Origin: Metopolophium dirhodum
Lineage: Eukaryota; Arthropoda; Insecta; Hemiptera; Aphididae
Direction: 5' to 3'
DNA: 64,000 nucleotides
Assembly (NCBI RefSeq): GCF_019925205.1
Contig: NC_083560.1
Coordinates: 43,632,270 to 43,696,269, forward strand
Position 1 is the stretch's first letter, and every line of letters begins with the position of its first letter. A model generated the notes under the pieces. It was given only the letters and a program-made list of their open reading frames with translations. It made no database searches and was not told where the DNA came from. Below are positions 37,691 to 50,682 of this stretch, in pieces. The translations under genes were made by a program, and so were the position numbers.

Positions 37691-40141
37691 TACAGCAGAT
37701 CAGTACTCACTAGTCACTTGTCCATTTTTTTAATACTTAAAATAAAAAAATTTGAAATTTGATTCAAATTATTTTTGAACTATTCAAAATAGCCAACTCG
37801 AAAATATTGTTTTTATAAAACTTTTGATTGTTAAAAAAGTATTTATTTAAATTCTTAGTCAAATGGTTTAATTTTTATGATTTTTTAAAATGTCAAAATT
37901 GTTTGAAGTAAGACCCATTAGTTTGAAAAGTTGTAACTTTGAAAAAAAATTCTTCTATTTTTAAAATTTTTTTATTTGATTACGTCCCTACTTAAAAATT
38001 CTCATAAAATATTTTTAAAAATGTTATACCTAATTGGCTAATTTTATTTTTTTTTAAACAATTAATATCAGATTTAATTTTTATTTTTAGTATTAAAATA
38101 AATTAAAAAAATTGTATACCATACATGGAGCTCAACTGTCAATAAATTATATATATAAGGAATATTATTAAAAAATATTGATTAAACAAAAATGAATTTC
38201 GTTTGTCACGTCATCCTGTATTGTAATTTGTAAATATATGATTTGTGCCATATACATGTCCTGGTTTCAGTATTCAGTGGTATTTTATGATGATGGTTGT
38301 GTGTAGAGGGGTGGAGGTAGTTGAAATAAATCTATAATAATACACAGACCCATGGGGACCTAAACAATTAAACAACATACCGATGCTAAAATATATAATA
38401 TGCGTAATAATAATTTTATTTTTGAAATCTCGGAAACTTATATAATGATCTTGTTGAATGTGTGGTTCGAGATTTGAGACAAAATGATAATTAACAATAA
38501 GACATTTAAACGCAAACAAACAAATATATAAAACGAACAATGTCGATTAATGACGCAGAATGTCTGAACTCGGACATTATTGCACAAAATTGGACTTCAT
38601 GGATTTATCATCATTGATTTTAAATTTACAAATATCATAAATAGCTCACTGATACAAATTTAAATTCTGTAGGTACATCCACGGCCAACGCGGTTAAACG
38701 ATATCTGCAGCCTATAATACGGCTATTACACGATAGCTATAAATTGTAATAAATTACCGATGTTATTCTAGTGCCCGGACGTATAAAGCAATATTATGAA
38801 ACGCCAATTAAACACATTTTATTCTGGGCCCCTGATAGTGGAATACGTTTTGAGAAGAACCTAGTTTATATAATATTTATATTATAATATGGAGATTACC
38901 GAAATCGTGTTTATCTTTTTGTGGCGTTCATTATTGAAATTTAGGTACCTACTGTTATCGATGTTCGATTCTCAACCTACTGTATACAGTTGGTATAGCG
39001 GTATACCAGATACTTACACTATGATTATGCGGGACGCCCGGACGGATTATATTGAATATTATATGAATAAAAAGTAATTAACAAATTTAACAACATAACG
39101 AAAATATGTACATATTATTTTATTTTTAAAATTGAGGCAGAACGGAACTTTTGGGAAGAACGCCAACCACGAGCAGAGAAAAATAAATAATTATATGCAT
39201 ATTGGTTTAAATGGGAGATCATTTTGATATATCTTAAGTTAGGGCCGACAAAGCCGAACAACAAAAAACTTAGACTGATATAATTATTGGTGATATAATA
39301 AAATATAAGTACATATTATTATAAACCACAAAAACAAGGTATAGATATAATAATAATAATAATAATAATCATCGTGGAGATAAATGATTATAATAATTAT
39401 ACAAAAAACCTCGCAAGACAAAAAGGCAGTTGCGCAACCAGATTTTTTAAAGGATCCATATTTGTTAAAATATAGACATTTTAACCAAGGACTAAGAAAA
39501 AAATCTGGCACCTATAATCTATATACATACAATAGATTTTTCATGAAAATATAAACCAATATTTAATAATATTTTAGAATTTGAGAAAATACATAGAAAA
39601 TACTTATATTAATATTTTTGTAATTACAAAAAACCGTAAGATATTTCATAATATTAAATCTAAACGACGTTTCGAATAAGCCAGGAACGTATTTATAATT
39701 TCTTTAGATGTTTACCTACTGACGTCTAAATGAATATTTAGAGCAGCTAGTGGGGCCATAGAAAAAAAATAAAAATATGGAACACTTAAAAAAAACAAAA
39801 TAATAAATTATTTTTACATACACAGGTATTACTATATTGGTAGTCAGTACCTGCAGGTACACAAAATCTATTTTATTATGATACTGATGGTTGATACTTG
39901 ATTAATTAAGATTATGCATACCTATATTTAAATATTAGTTACCTAAATATAATAAGATAAAAACTTTTTTTTACAATTTTTTTAGAGTTATGGCCATCAA
40001 TATTAAAGCAGTCTTACTGAGGTTATTCTTATAGGAATGTGATGTAGGATCCTACTTTTGAGCTAAAGATTAACATAATGTACGTACAATATAACAAATA
40101 TTTTAAAAACAATATATATATTGTACATTCGATTGGTGTCC
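37691..40141. other. AT-rich intergenic stretch
   Basis: Contains a short AAT/ATA microsatellite (39348-39370) and patches of R1-like body near 37840-37940. No gene recognised. Confidence 0.45.
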
Positions 40142-40240
40142 TGTGAAGACCCGGAGTATGTGAATTTTGACCCAAAAAAATTGTCAGAGTCGGATAAGAA
40201 CTACGTCCGGAAATATTTCAGAGTGGGTATCTATATTTAA
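40142..40240 (+). pseudogene. Isolated exon-like fragment
   Basis: One frame is open and amino-acid balanced, CEDPEYVNFDPKKLSE then YVRKYFRVG, before a stop. The bases are GC-richer than the flanks. No clean acceptor-donor pair or neighbouring exon was found, so it may be an orphan exon or gene fragment. I do not recognise the family. Confidence 0.25.
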
Positions 40241-43200
40241 AAAAAACTGTTAATGTGATACTTATTATATTGGCCAGAGAACAAAAGTAGTCAAATTATG
40301 AAAAAAAAAAACAATTAGGTATACTGCAAGGTGTGGTAGTGGATTTTAATGAATTTTAATCTTAATTAATGTGCCAAGGTAGAGTAATAAATTGTACCTA
40401 ATGAAACTGATAGTATTTTATACAACACAAAGATATTGTTAATATATATAATATACAGGCAACCTGCCAGTGATCATTTAATAAAATTAGGAATTTTTTT
40501 AGGTATAGATAAAAAAAAATATATTATAATTTTAAAAAAAAATTTTATTTTGATAAGCTTGTAGAATTACAAAATATCTTACAATTTTGAAGTAGGTATA
40601 TTATAATAGTGTATATTTTATCAAAACGAACCAGTCCATACGGCCCGCAGTAAAATATAAATGTGGAATGTGGCCCGCAAGTTGAAATAGGTTAAGCATC
40701 GCTGCTATTATAGCATAATATTATGTCGTGGTTAATCTACACATGTGCAGAATATAGCAACACTTGTATTTTAATAATATATTTTAAACATACGCCAATG
40801 ACATGTTGCAATGACGATTAGAAAAAAAAAATAAAAACATTGAACGTAATTTTGATGGTTTATATTTATATCGTCAGAACAGGAAAGTAAACACGGCTTT
40901 TGTATATTTAAGAGATTGAGAGAACAACAAAATAATGTAAACATTTCACTGACAAACGGAAATGCCGCGACTCACTGTTATGTGGCTCATACGCAACACT
41001 ACGTCTTTGAAAGTGTTTTGAAAATAGCTTGCGTGGGGATGGACACCATTTAGTACCTATACCAGGGATAGCCAACCTTTTTTTGATTAAGATCTACTAT
41101 AAGAGTATATTTTTTCTCTTAGGATCGAATAATGTGAATAATTTATTTTCTATTAATAATAAACATACTTAAATAAATAATAAAATAAAAGTGTCAAGTT
41201 ATCTAAAATGTGTGTTTCACATTAAATTTCTAAATAATTGTAAAATGTATTAACATTAAACTGTGTATGTAGAAGTATGTCGTGGCCAGTTAATTATCAT
41301 CTCGATAATAGTCGCTAACTGCTAAACGAAGATGCTGCTCTAAATGATCATCAGAGCGTAGCTCGGTACGACGGTACCTATTCAGCTTTTACAACTTTCA
41401 TGTAAGAAAATGCCATTTTGCACTAACAGGTTAATCCGATATATATATTTAATAACTGTGTTTACTAAATGACAAATGTATAACAGTAATTATTAACTAT
41501 TCTTACAAGAGGGATGGACTTAGAAATCATCCAAAATCGACTAGTGGTGCTGAAGTACAAAATTAAATATATTGCAAGGATCTCAACTATTGAGTTGAGC
41601 TATCGAAAAAATAAAAACGCTCAACATAGATAAAATTCTAAAGTATGACAAAAAAAAATGTTAATATTTTTAAATTTAAATTTATATTATACATTTATAC
41701 TTAGTGGTGCCCTGACACGTCCCAGAAGAGGGGGGAGAGTTTTACTTTAGTTTTATGTAGTATCTTAGTGGTTTTGAAGGTTTTATTAGTTGAATGTATT
41801 TATATTTTATTTTGAATTTTGGGTTGAGTGTAGCACTGTAGCTACTACCTACAAATTACAATATAAGACTTTAGTCTTTACAATATTGTCGGACTAATTT
41901 CCACACTTAAGTTGTAGGAAACTAAGGGCCATGAATAACCCTTCCAAGTCATTCCTAAAAAAATCTATATTGTAAAAAATAATTACGAAAAAAACATAGT
42001 TATTATAATAATATTGAAAGTTTTCTGCAATGTAGCACTTAACCCAACCTTACACCCCCTCATTTAAAAAGAATTACACTTGTAAATTATCAACAATTTT
42101 CAAATGGTGAAGATTGCTATTTGTAGTTCGTTAAAAAACTGTCCACTGACTACAAATAGTGAGTACTGATACTAACAATATAGTAAAAATAGTACGTCTG
42201 TATAATAATAATCAAGGTTGGGATTTCATAGCACTTAAGATTGCACAAATATGCACTAAAATATAACTTCAACTATACAAAAATAGTAGGTATAATATTC
42301 ACTGGGAGAACTTTTTAAAGTTAATATAGTAAATATTATATATATATATAATACGTATCATTACTACAATAACTACAATATATAAGATATTCCTGTCCAC
42401 CGAGTCTGCATTGACGCATTGTATTTATTCGAATCTAGATTATTCTGATCTCTGCGACTCTGCATATGTATTATAGCCTATATAGATGTATGTTTTATTA
42501 TTATCAAAAATATAGGTATAGGTACCAACGTATATGTATTACGTATGTATATGTACGTAAACTTATAATATTTTATGTTACTGATGGGAAAATTAATTTA
42601 TTACGATAAAACGAAAAAATGTTATAAAGAATCTATGATCTAGGAATTTAAATGTCACCTATAAAATAATTTTAAAATTTCTCCACCGGGGGGAAATGCT
42701 GGTAAACTCGCCCTTGTATACACACATATGATAATATATTATACAGTAGTTTGGTCCGTACGGATAATAAAAAACTGTAAACATGTTTTAACGGAACAAT
42801 AGAATATAAACCTATATTTTGTGTAAAGTATTTGATATTATGTACCTACGATTTTACGTAAAAATTATAGCGAAGTTGCCAGATTAGGCGCAATGGTGTA
42901 AGCATTCGAACGTTTTAAATAATTTTTAATTTATATCCAAAAATATGTAATTTAGTTGATCGTGGTTGCCATTTATTGTTAAAATTGTGTTTTCTAATTT
43001 CGTCAGTAATGTAGTTGAACACATTTTTGTAGTTGTACTTTTCTTTTATTAATTCACCGATATTTAAAATTATTAGGTAACGAGTAAACTTTTTTTTCTT
43101 CTGACTAAATATAAATTAGAATAGATCATACCTCCTTTGTTTATTGAATCCATGAAAATAAATGATACCTATTATTACTGATATAGAGTATTATAAATAG

Positions 43201-44240
43201 GTTAAATAACTTAATTACTTACGCGTGAGTGCGTATTATATGTATGATGTATCTATAGGTAGGAAATTCAACATTACGATAAAATATAAGTTTTTTTATT
43301 CAAAGATAAATTTTGAATTTATACTATCGTGTTACCTTTTCAATTTAGCAACATTATACAGTCGTGCAATCGTATTTAACAAAAAGCCAAAAGTTATACG
43401 CGCGCAACGGCAGGTAATCAAAAGTTACCGTAAAAACCAACATAGATAAAGAACGACAAAGTTATACCTTATAAGTTATTATAAGTAATATGTATATAGT
43501 ATCATTATTATAGGTTAATTCTATGACATTGTGTATTATAGTATTATACTATACGTAACAAGTCACAACATTTAGGTACAGGCTGAGCGTCTTATCGAAC
43601 CCATATCAAATAGGAAACTGTCGTAGATAGAATTTATATACATATAGAAACAAAACAATTGTCTAAAATGAAAGAAAATTTAAAACAAGCTAAAACGAAT
43701 AAAGCGAAAATATATAGGATACAGCGGGTGTACAGGGGCTTTTAAAATTTTAATACAAATGTCGGGTGCCTGGAATATAGTAAAACGCAATTGTGCATAC
43801 AAGTATTGTTATCACTAGCTGTCCAAGAAATAGTCCCCTACATTTGGTCCCCTAACATCACACTCGTTATAAGGCTAATGAAATAGTGGTGTTGCTTTAA
43901 AAAATGTAGTGATGGCGCTGAGATATATTGTTATTAATATATTTATAGGTAATATTTATAAGAAAATGTTCTAGAGGCAATTCATTACTGGGGAAGCAGA
44001 TTAACAAATCGCGCTCTGGTAGAATCAATTTGTACCTTCCTATTCGGGCTGTATGGATATAGTTTTATATTGGTTATTTTACTCTTTCTAATAAATGCAT
44101 TTTGGTATCGAAACTTTATACGTTTTTATAGCTAACTGTATACGTTGGTAAGTACAATTTCTACTAATATTATCAAATTCACTCAAATACACTTCACAAT
44201 ATATGCGAAATGCCGGGAAAATACATACAATCTCCCGATT
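40241..44240. other. AT-rich intergenic stretch with two hAT-type end sequences
   Basis: 40640-40702 on the minus strand reads CAGCGATGCTTAACC with GCGGGCC words, and 41062-41100 on the plus strand reads CAGGGATAGCCAACCTTTTT. Both look like hAT (Charlie-type) ends, but partner ends were not found. The rest is featureless. Confidence 0.35.
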
Positions 44241-44449
44241 TGAGTCCTGACTCTACGTAGGGAAGAACACGCCTAACCATCAGTACGGTAGGCATCGACA
44301 GCGCTCCCTACACTAATCAGTCTTCCCAATATTTGCTCCGATTTGGATATAGAATTTCGTCCAAGAAGTTAAAGAACACGTGAAATTTCTTATATTTATA
44401 AATGTTCGCGCCACCGACACTATGGTTTAAACCGGATAGACTTGCGGTA

Positions 44450-44840
44450 AAGTCCGCAGGGCGAGGGACTATGGGAAAATAACTAATGTAACGTTGGCTG
44501 ACCTGTCAGCCAGTTGTCTGTCTCGCTCGTTCAGTCAGTCGCTCACTCTCGCACTGCTGTCCTTGCACCACGAAAATTAGAGATATCTCAAATCTTCATG
44601 CCTTGCGCGATGACATGCGTTTGTTTGTGTTTTGAATATGGTTGTGTTACCGTAATGGCGAGCCGCGTTCGTTGATCCATCATTTGACATTTGTTATTAT
44701 TACGTACCGAAACGCGACAGCCGAGGACGACAAACGGACAGACGATACCACATTGCGCACGCGGCACGACGTTTGACCGGTTTCCGCGTTAACCCATATC
44801 GACGTATATCTGCGAGCAGGTGCTCGATGACCAAAACAAA
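44450..44840 (+). promoter_or_regulatory. Promoter / 5' UTR region of the MSL1-like gene
   Basis: A CpG-rich island in otherwise AT-rich DNA, with TCAGTC initiator-like words at 44530-44545 and no TATA box. A short upstream open frame starts at 44599 and stops at 44674-44676. An in-frame stop at 44790 precedes the chosen ATG at 44841, which supports that start. Confidence 0.5.
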
Positions 44841-47631
44841 ATGGTGATGGCCGCGTCTAAGATCACCATGGTCTCTGACAGCGATCAGAGGGTAGCCTCC
44901 ATCAACCACCGCGTCTACCCGCCGGCGACCAATAACCTGAGTAAACTCAAGGTCCTATCATTCCTGAGTCACAAGTTTAAAGAAGAGTCCAAAAAATCTG
45001 TGGCCTTGCTAAATGAAAAGATATTACAGTTGACAAACGAAGTGGATTATGTGAGTGGCAATTTGAATATTACCCAAAGTCATTTAAAAGTTAAAATCAT
45101 TATAATTTAAAACTTTAGTAACTTTAGTCTTCATTGTTATTGAATGTTTATATTTATATTATAGCTTGCATTTAACATTTTAATGGTTTGTTGTACAGCT
45201 CAAACAGAATTTGGCGGTAGTTAATCAATATATAGCTAAACCAGTTACTAGAGAGAAAAACTTGGATGTCTTACCATTCACACAAGTTTCTTCAACATGC
45301 TCATCTGGCATAGGAAATTTGAGTTTGGTTGAAATACAAGATCAGCAAGAACAACAAGACATTAAAATTAAAAAGCAAAGGATTCGTCAAACTGCTTCTA
45401 AACAACCGAACCCAGATCCATTAGAATGCAACCAGACAAAACAGCGGAGAACTAGTATTACACAAACTCAATCAGGTTGTATTTTAAAAATAATATTTTT
45501 CAACAGTGCATAATTTTCATTTATTTACTATGCATAGCTAAAATAGGAAAAATGCAAGAATTGTCTTTGATCACAGCAGATGATGCATATCAGAGGGTAG
45601 CCTCCATCAACCACCGCGTCTACCCACCGGCGACCAATAACCTGAGTAAACTCAAGGTCCTATCATTCCTGAATCACAAGTTTAGAGAAGAGTCCAAAAA
45701 ATCTGTAGCCCTGCTAAATGAAAAGATATTACAGTTGACAAACGAAGTGGATTATGTGAGTGGCAATTTGAATATTACCCAAAGTCATTTAAAAGTTAAA
45801 ATCATTATAATTTAAAACTTTAGTAACTTTAGTCTTCATTGTTATTGCATTTTTTATATTTATATTATAGCTTGCATTTAACATTTTAATGGTTTGTTGT
45901 ACAGCTCAAACAGAAGTTGGCGATACCTAATCAATATATAGCTAAACCAGTTGCTAGAGAGAAAAACTTGGATGTCTTACCATTCACACAAGTTTCTTCA
46001 ACATGCTCATCTGGCATAGGAAATTTGAGTTTGGCTAAAATACAAGATCAGCAAGAACAACAAGACATTAAACTTAAAAAGCAAAGGATTCGTCAAGCTG
46101 CTTCTAAACAACCGAACCCAGATCCATTAGAATGCAACCAGACAAAACAGCGGAGAACTAGTATTACACAAACTCAATCAGGTTGTATTTTAAAAATAAT
46201 ATTTTTCAACAGTGCATAATTTTCATTTATTTACTATGCATAGCTAAAATAGGAAAAATGCAAGAATTGTCTTTGATCACAGCAGATGATGCATATCAGA
46301 GGGTAGCCTCCATCAACCACCGCGTCTACCCGCCGGCGACCAATAACCTGAGTAAACTCAAGGTCCTATCATATTACACATGCCTAGGAAATTATGACCC
46401 TACAAAAGATGAACCAGTTTCCAAAAATACTAAGAGTAATTTAGAAGTAAGTATTTCATTTAGCATATATAGTATAATCTGTTAAATATTTAGTTTTGTC
46501 TTTATTACATAAGCATGTATGATTTTCCAGATACCAAAATGGAAGGTTATAAAATATTCTGGTAGGCGTTCTGTAGAAGAAACAGAAATAATGTCTGATC
46601 GTATCTTTGAAAAAAGACATCATAAACATGAACAAAAGAAACAAATACGTAAAAAGTAATGCAACTATAAATTGTTTTTTTTTGTGTACTTATATTATGT
46701 AGGTAATGTTAACATTTTAATATTGTTATTTTAGACGGGATTTGCGACAATTGAAGGAATTAATACGAGTAGAAAATTTGAAGCAAGGTCGTAATAAACA
46801 CCAAATACAAGATCAGCAAGAACAGCGAGACATTAAACTTAAAAAGCAAAGGACTCGTCATGCTGCTACTAAACAACCAAACCCAGATCCATTAGAATCC
46901 AACCAAACGAAACAGCGGAGAACTATTATAACACGAGCTAAATCAGGTTGTATTTTAAAAATAATATTTTCCCAACAGTGTATAATTTTCATTTATTTAC
47001 TATGCATAGCTAAAATAGGAAAAATGCAAGAATTGTCTTTGATCACAACAGATGATGCATATTACACATGCCTAGGAAATTATGATCCTACAAAAGATGA
47101 ACCAGTTTCCAAAAATACTAAGAGCAATTTAGAAGTAAGCATTTCATTTAACATATATAATATAATCTGTTAAATATTTAGTATTGTCTTTATTACATGA
47201 GCATGTATGATTTTGTAGACACCAAGTTGGAGGGTTATAAAATATTCTGGTAGGCGTTCTGTAAAAGGCACAGAAATAATGTCCGATCGTATCTTTGAAA
47301 AGAGACATCATAAACATGAGCAAAAGGAACAAATATGTAAAAGGTAATGCATTTATAGATTGTTGTTTTTTTTTTTTTTTGTACTTATATTATGTAGGTA
47401 ATGTTAACAATTTAATATTGTTATTTTAGACGGGATTTGCGACGATTGAGGGAATTAATACGAGTAGAAAATTTGAAGCAAGGTCGATATAAACACCATT
47501 CACAGAAATCTAATAATAAAAAAGAATTGACAACTTTATTGCCCAGTCCATCGAACATTAAAGCAATTGAAATCACAGATAAATTACCTGTGTCTGCATT
47601 TGAATGCAATTTATATAACTTGTATTGTTAA
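44841..47631 (+). CDS. msl-1: MSL1-like PEHE-domain protein with duplicated, fused exons (10 exons)
   Basis: MSL1 scaffolds the MSL histone H4K16 acetylation complex. Its coiled coil binds MSL2 and its PEHE domain binds MOF and MSL3. Exons are 44841-45050, 45199-45475, 45538-45755, 45905-46181, 46244-46446, 46531-46655, 46735-46946, 47010-47134, 47219-47343 and 47430-47631. All splice phases agree, giving about 657 aa. The coiled-coil block (NLSKLKVLSF to LTNEVDYLKQ) occurs twice and partly a third time. PEHE blocks (PKWKVIKYSGRR or TPSWRVIKYSGRR, then DRIFEKRHHKHEQ and RDLR) occur twice. The tail LLPSPSN...LPVSAF matches the MSL1 C terminus. Three exons are chimeras joined inside exons, each in frame. 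Assembly error or a non-functional array are alternatives. Confidence 0.75.
44886..46371 (+). repeat. Tandem duplication, units of about 705 bp, within the MSL1-like gene
   Basis: Unit 1 is 44886-45590, unit 2 is 45591-46296, and a partial third is 46297-46371. Each begins CAGAGGGTAGCCTCC and runs through coiled-coil exon, intron, basic exon, intron, and the start of the next exon to GATGATGCATAT. Introns are nearly identical, so the event is recent. Confidence 0.9.
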
Positions 47632-47640
47632 TTACTACCT
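46372..47640 (+). repeat. Second tandem duplication covering the PEHE exons
   Basis: TATTACACATGCCTAGGAAA starts at about 46372 and again at 47060. Both copies continue through the acidic-linker exon, a short intron and the PEHE exon. The first copy's last exon is fused after GGTCGTAATAAACACCAAAT to the basic exon of the upstream unit. The second keeps its own C-terminal tail. Confidence 0.85.
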
Positions 47641-48061
47641 AGTTTATTTCCAAATATAGAAAATTTTCAATATTATAAATTTTTTTTGATATTTTTAAAC
47701 ATAACTCCAGAAAAAAAATTTTTACAAGAAATGCGTACGGATACAAATTATAGAAAACTAAATTTACTACAATTTGTTTTATATATAATAGTTTGCAAAT
47801 ATTTTATTCCTTCAAATATTTTAGTCGAAAGGTGAAAAAAAATAAAATCCTAAAAATTCAGATATTTCCGACAACCTAACATATGCAAATAATTAATTAT
47901 ATAAACAATTTACAATAAATAATAACATAACGTCTTAATACTCATTACTTACATCTTTAACGTATTTTAAATATAAATGATACAAGTATAGGTACATTTA
48001 CTTAGTAGATTCATCTATGGTTATTTTATTGTTATAATCCTCTATAAGTTTTACTCCTCTT
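47632..48061. other. 3' flank of the MSL1-like gene
   Basis: AT-rich, presumably 3' UTR at first. Nothing else recognised. Confidence 0.4.
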
Positions 48062-48780
48062 TCCGCAACATCATTTATAACTGGAATATTTTTTTAAAAT
48101 GAACAGAGCTTTATTATAATCTTCATTATTTTTCCAATATAAATGGTCTTCATTCAAAAAAGTGGTATTGATTGCAAATCTTTTAAATAGTTTTTTGGTA
48201 TTGACACATATAAAATCATTGAATTCCTTTTCTAATAACTCGTTAGCATTTTTTGGAGATATAATAAAACGTGCATTTGAACTTAATTCTGATGTACAAT
48301 CGTCGTTGTTTAGAGCATGAATCATTTTTCTTTTAGTCTCCAGTGACACAGCCTCATCGAAAAAAGCAAATGCACATAATTCTGCAGATAAATACCATAA
48401 GTGACCACAAAACTTTTTAACATTTTATATAAAAGTCAAGTCTTGTAAAGGTGCTTTGATTGAAGATGGTGAATTAAACCATACTTTTATGTTTAATCGT
48501 ACAATAAAAATGCAAATACTTCTTAAAGCATTTTCTTCTTTGGGTATTAATCGAAACTGTTCACGAAATAAATAAATTGTTAAGCTATGAAAAGCTTTGG
48601 CCATCCACCGAGCGTGATGAATGGCACCTGGTATTTTAAAAATAATATCATTTGAAAGTTTTCCGCCCAAAAAAAATACTTAATTCTAGTAACCCTCAGT
48701 AATCATCTCTTAGATGCTTTTCTAAAAGTTGATCTTTAGAAAATTTAATAATATGATCACATAAGTAATTTACAGAATTT
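48062..48780 (-). pseudogene. Transposon-associated protein fragment inserted in the MSL1 array
   Basis: On the minus strand, broken frames read KDQLLEKHLRDDY, GGKLSNDIIFKIPGAIHHARWMAK, LTIYLFREQF and then METKRK-like MSLETKRKMIHALNNDD to FLNEDHLYWKNNEDY near 48100. This resembles a family widespread in insect genomes as transposon-linked proteins (the HHARWMAK motif). I cannot name its superfamily. At least two frameshifts are present. It directly abuts the third PEHE exon copy, replacing that copy's upstream exons. Confidence 0.5.
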
Positions 48781-48782
48781 AG

Positions 48783-49192
48783 AAACCAAGTTGGAGGATT
48801 ATAAAATATTCTGGTAGGCGTTCTGTAAAAGGCACAGAAATAATGTCCGATCGTATCTTTGAAAAGAGACATCATAAACATGAACAAATGGAACAAATAC
48901 GTAAAAGATAATGCAATTATAGATAGTTGTTTTTTTTTTTTGTACTTATATTATGTAGGTAATGTTAACAATTTAATATTGTTATTTTAGACAGGATTTG
49001 CGACATTTGAGGGAATTAATACGAGTAGAAAATTTGAAGCAAGGTCGATATAAATACCATTCACAGAAATCTAATTATAAGGAAGAATTGACAACTTTGT
49101 TGCCCAGTCCATTGAACATTAAAGCAATTGAAATCACAGATAAATTACCTGTGTCTGCATTTGGCTGCAATTTATATAACTTAAAATGTTAA
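48783..49192 (+). pseudogene. Third, orphan copy of the last two MSL1-like exons
   Basis: 48783-48904 repeats the PEHE exon (PSWRIIKYSGRR, DRIFEKRHHKHEQ) and 48991-49192 repeats the final exon (QDLRHLRELIRVENLKQGR, LLPSPLN, LPVSAFG). The donor GGTAATG of the other copies is GATAATG here, so the first of these exons cannot splice normally. Upstream exons are missing. No internal stop is present. The tail keeps the canonical LPVSAFG where the main gene has LPVSAFE, so this may be closer to the ancestral 3' end. Confidence 0.7.
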
Positions 49193-50682
49193 TACCTATT
49201 ATTTTATTTATTAAAGACTTATTAAACTTAAAATATTATGTTAGTTATGTTTATAAGGTTAAAAGCATTCCCTGGTCACGTATAGCTAATATTGATTTAA
49301 CTCATAAAAGAGAATAAAATATAAATTATCTACAACAATTACTCAATTTAACATTTTAAAAATAGTATATAATATGTATAGTGTCTAAAAATCTAACTAT
49401 TGTCAATAACAAATCACAAGTATTATAAATGCACAACCTACTTTAATTTAATATTTTATTTTTAAATGATTTCATTAAACCTGAAGAAATATTAAGCAAA
49501 TACTGCAAAGAAAACTTAAAAATAAAAACTACATTAAACAGCACAATACTAATGGCTTATTTATTATATTCAACAGACATAGAGAATTTAATTATTCTGC
49601 AGCGATGCTTTTAAGTACTACACATGTGTTTCTTTTATATTGATCACTTTTTGGTGATCGTAATTTAATTTCTGACAAATACCTAGCATACTTTAAAAAT
49701 GCATTAGCATAGTAAATCTGTTTTAATAGCGTTTGGTGACAATATTATCTACTTATTAGCCTATAAATATATTTTTGTGTAAATATAAATAGAATCTATT
49801 TTCAAATGGACAATAAATACATCTATATTTTATTAAACATCACTTTTTATGCATATACCGTTTACCTTCCACAGAAAATTCTACCCATAAACAATGTAAG
49901 CGTTAGTATAATATATTAACTATTGTCTGTTATTATGTCTTCAGACTCAAAAAAATAAGGAAGAAAAAACATACTGTTTGTTCAATCAATAGGTCAATAT
50001 ATTCATCGCAAGGCTTAACATTAAATAAAAATAATTTATCATAATAATATCATATTACAAAATAAGGCGATTGAATAGACAACCATTAGTTGATTTAATG
50101 CTACTAGTGTCACTGGCAAATCGGTACCAAAGAAATTCCCTAAGTGTCCAGTATTCTAATTTATAATGTATAGTATTTGGTTGGTTAGCGTTTGTAAGAT
50201 AGGCAATCTTATACAAAAGTAAAAAACACTCTTTGATATATCAAAATGTTCAAAAAAGTTAATTATTATCCTCTAAAAAATGTACAGTAACAATGGACGG
50301 TGCTCTTATATGGACACTTTTGATAACTTTTGTTATTGTATATCTACAGAACACTCCTTAACTACTTAGTCATCATTGTTATTGAATTTTAAATATTTAC
50401 TGTTTGAGTGTACCTGTCATTGATTAGGTTACTGCGTTGTGTAGTATTCGATTTATTAAATTTACATTTAGTAAATAATTCTTGATTTGTGTAGCACAAA
50501 TCATGTCAGTCACTACGCGTGTTTTTGTGGTGCGCTCTTGTGATCGGAACATTGCCTGTCCAATCCAACACAATATTTTGTACATCGATGTTATTGTCAC
50601 AGTGCTGTTGTATGTATTTGATTAATAACAATCGACTATAATCTACTCAATAGTCTTTCTTACGAAAATTAAAAAAAAAAAG
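49193..50682. other. Intergenic stretch
   Basis: Mostly AT-rich. 50400-50610 is GC-richer and has a short open stretch from ATG at 50503 (MSVTTRVFVVRSCDRNIACP) followed by a GTATGT donor-like site. It could be a 5' exon of the small gene at 51847, but this is weak. Confidence 0.3.

Noticed and set aside
38274..38540. 88-codon minus-strand hydrophobic frame
   Set aside because: No splice context, no recognised motif, and ordinary AT-rich composition.
43225..43449. 74-codon open frame ending in a basic tail
   Set aside because: Its composition matches AT-rich background, with no splice context or recognisable motif.
44241..44340. Possible structured RNA near CTACGTAGGGA / TCCCTACACTAATCAG
   Set aside because: The pairing is short and imperfect and no tRNA or 5S signature is present.
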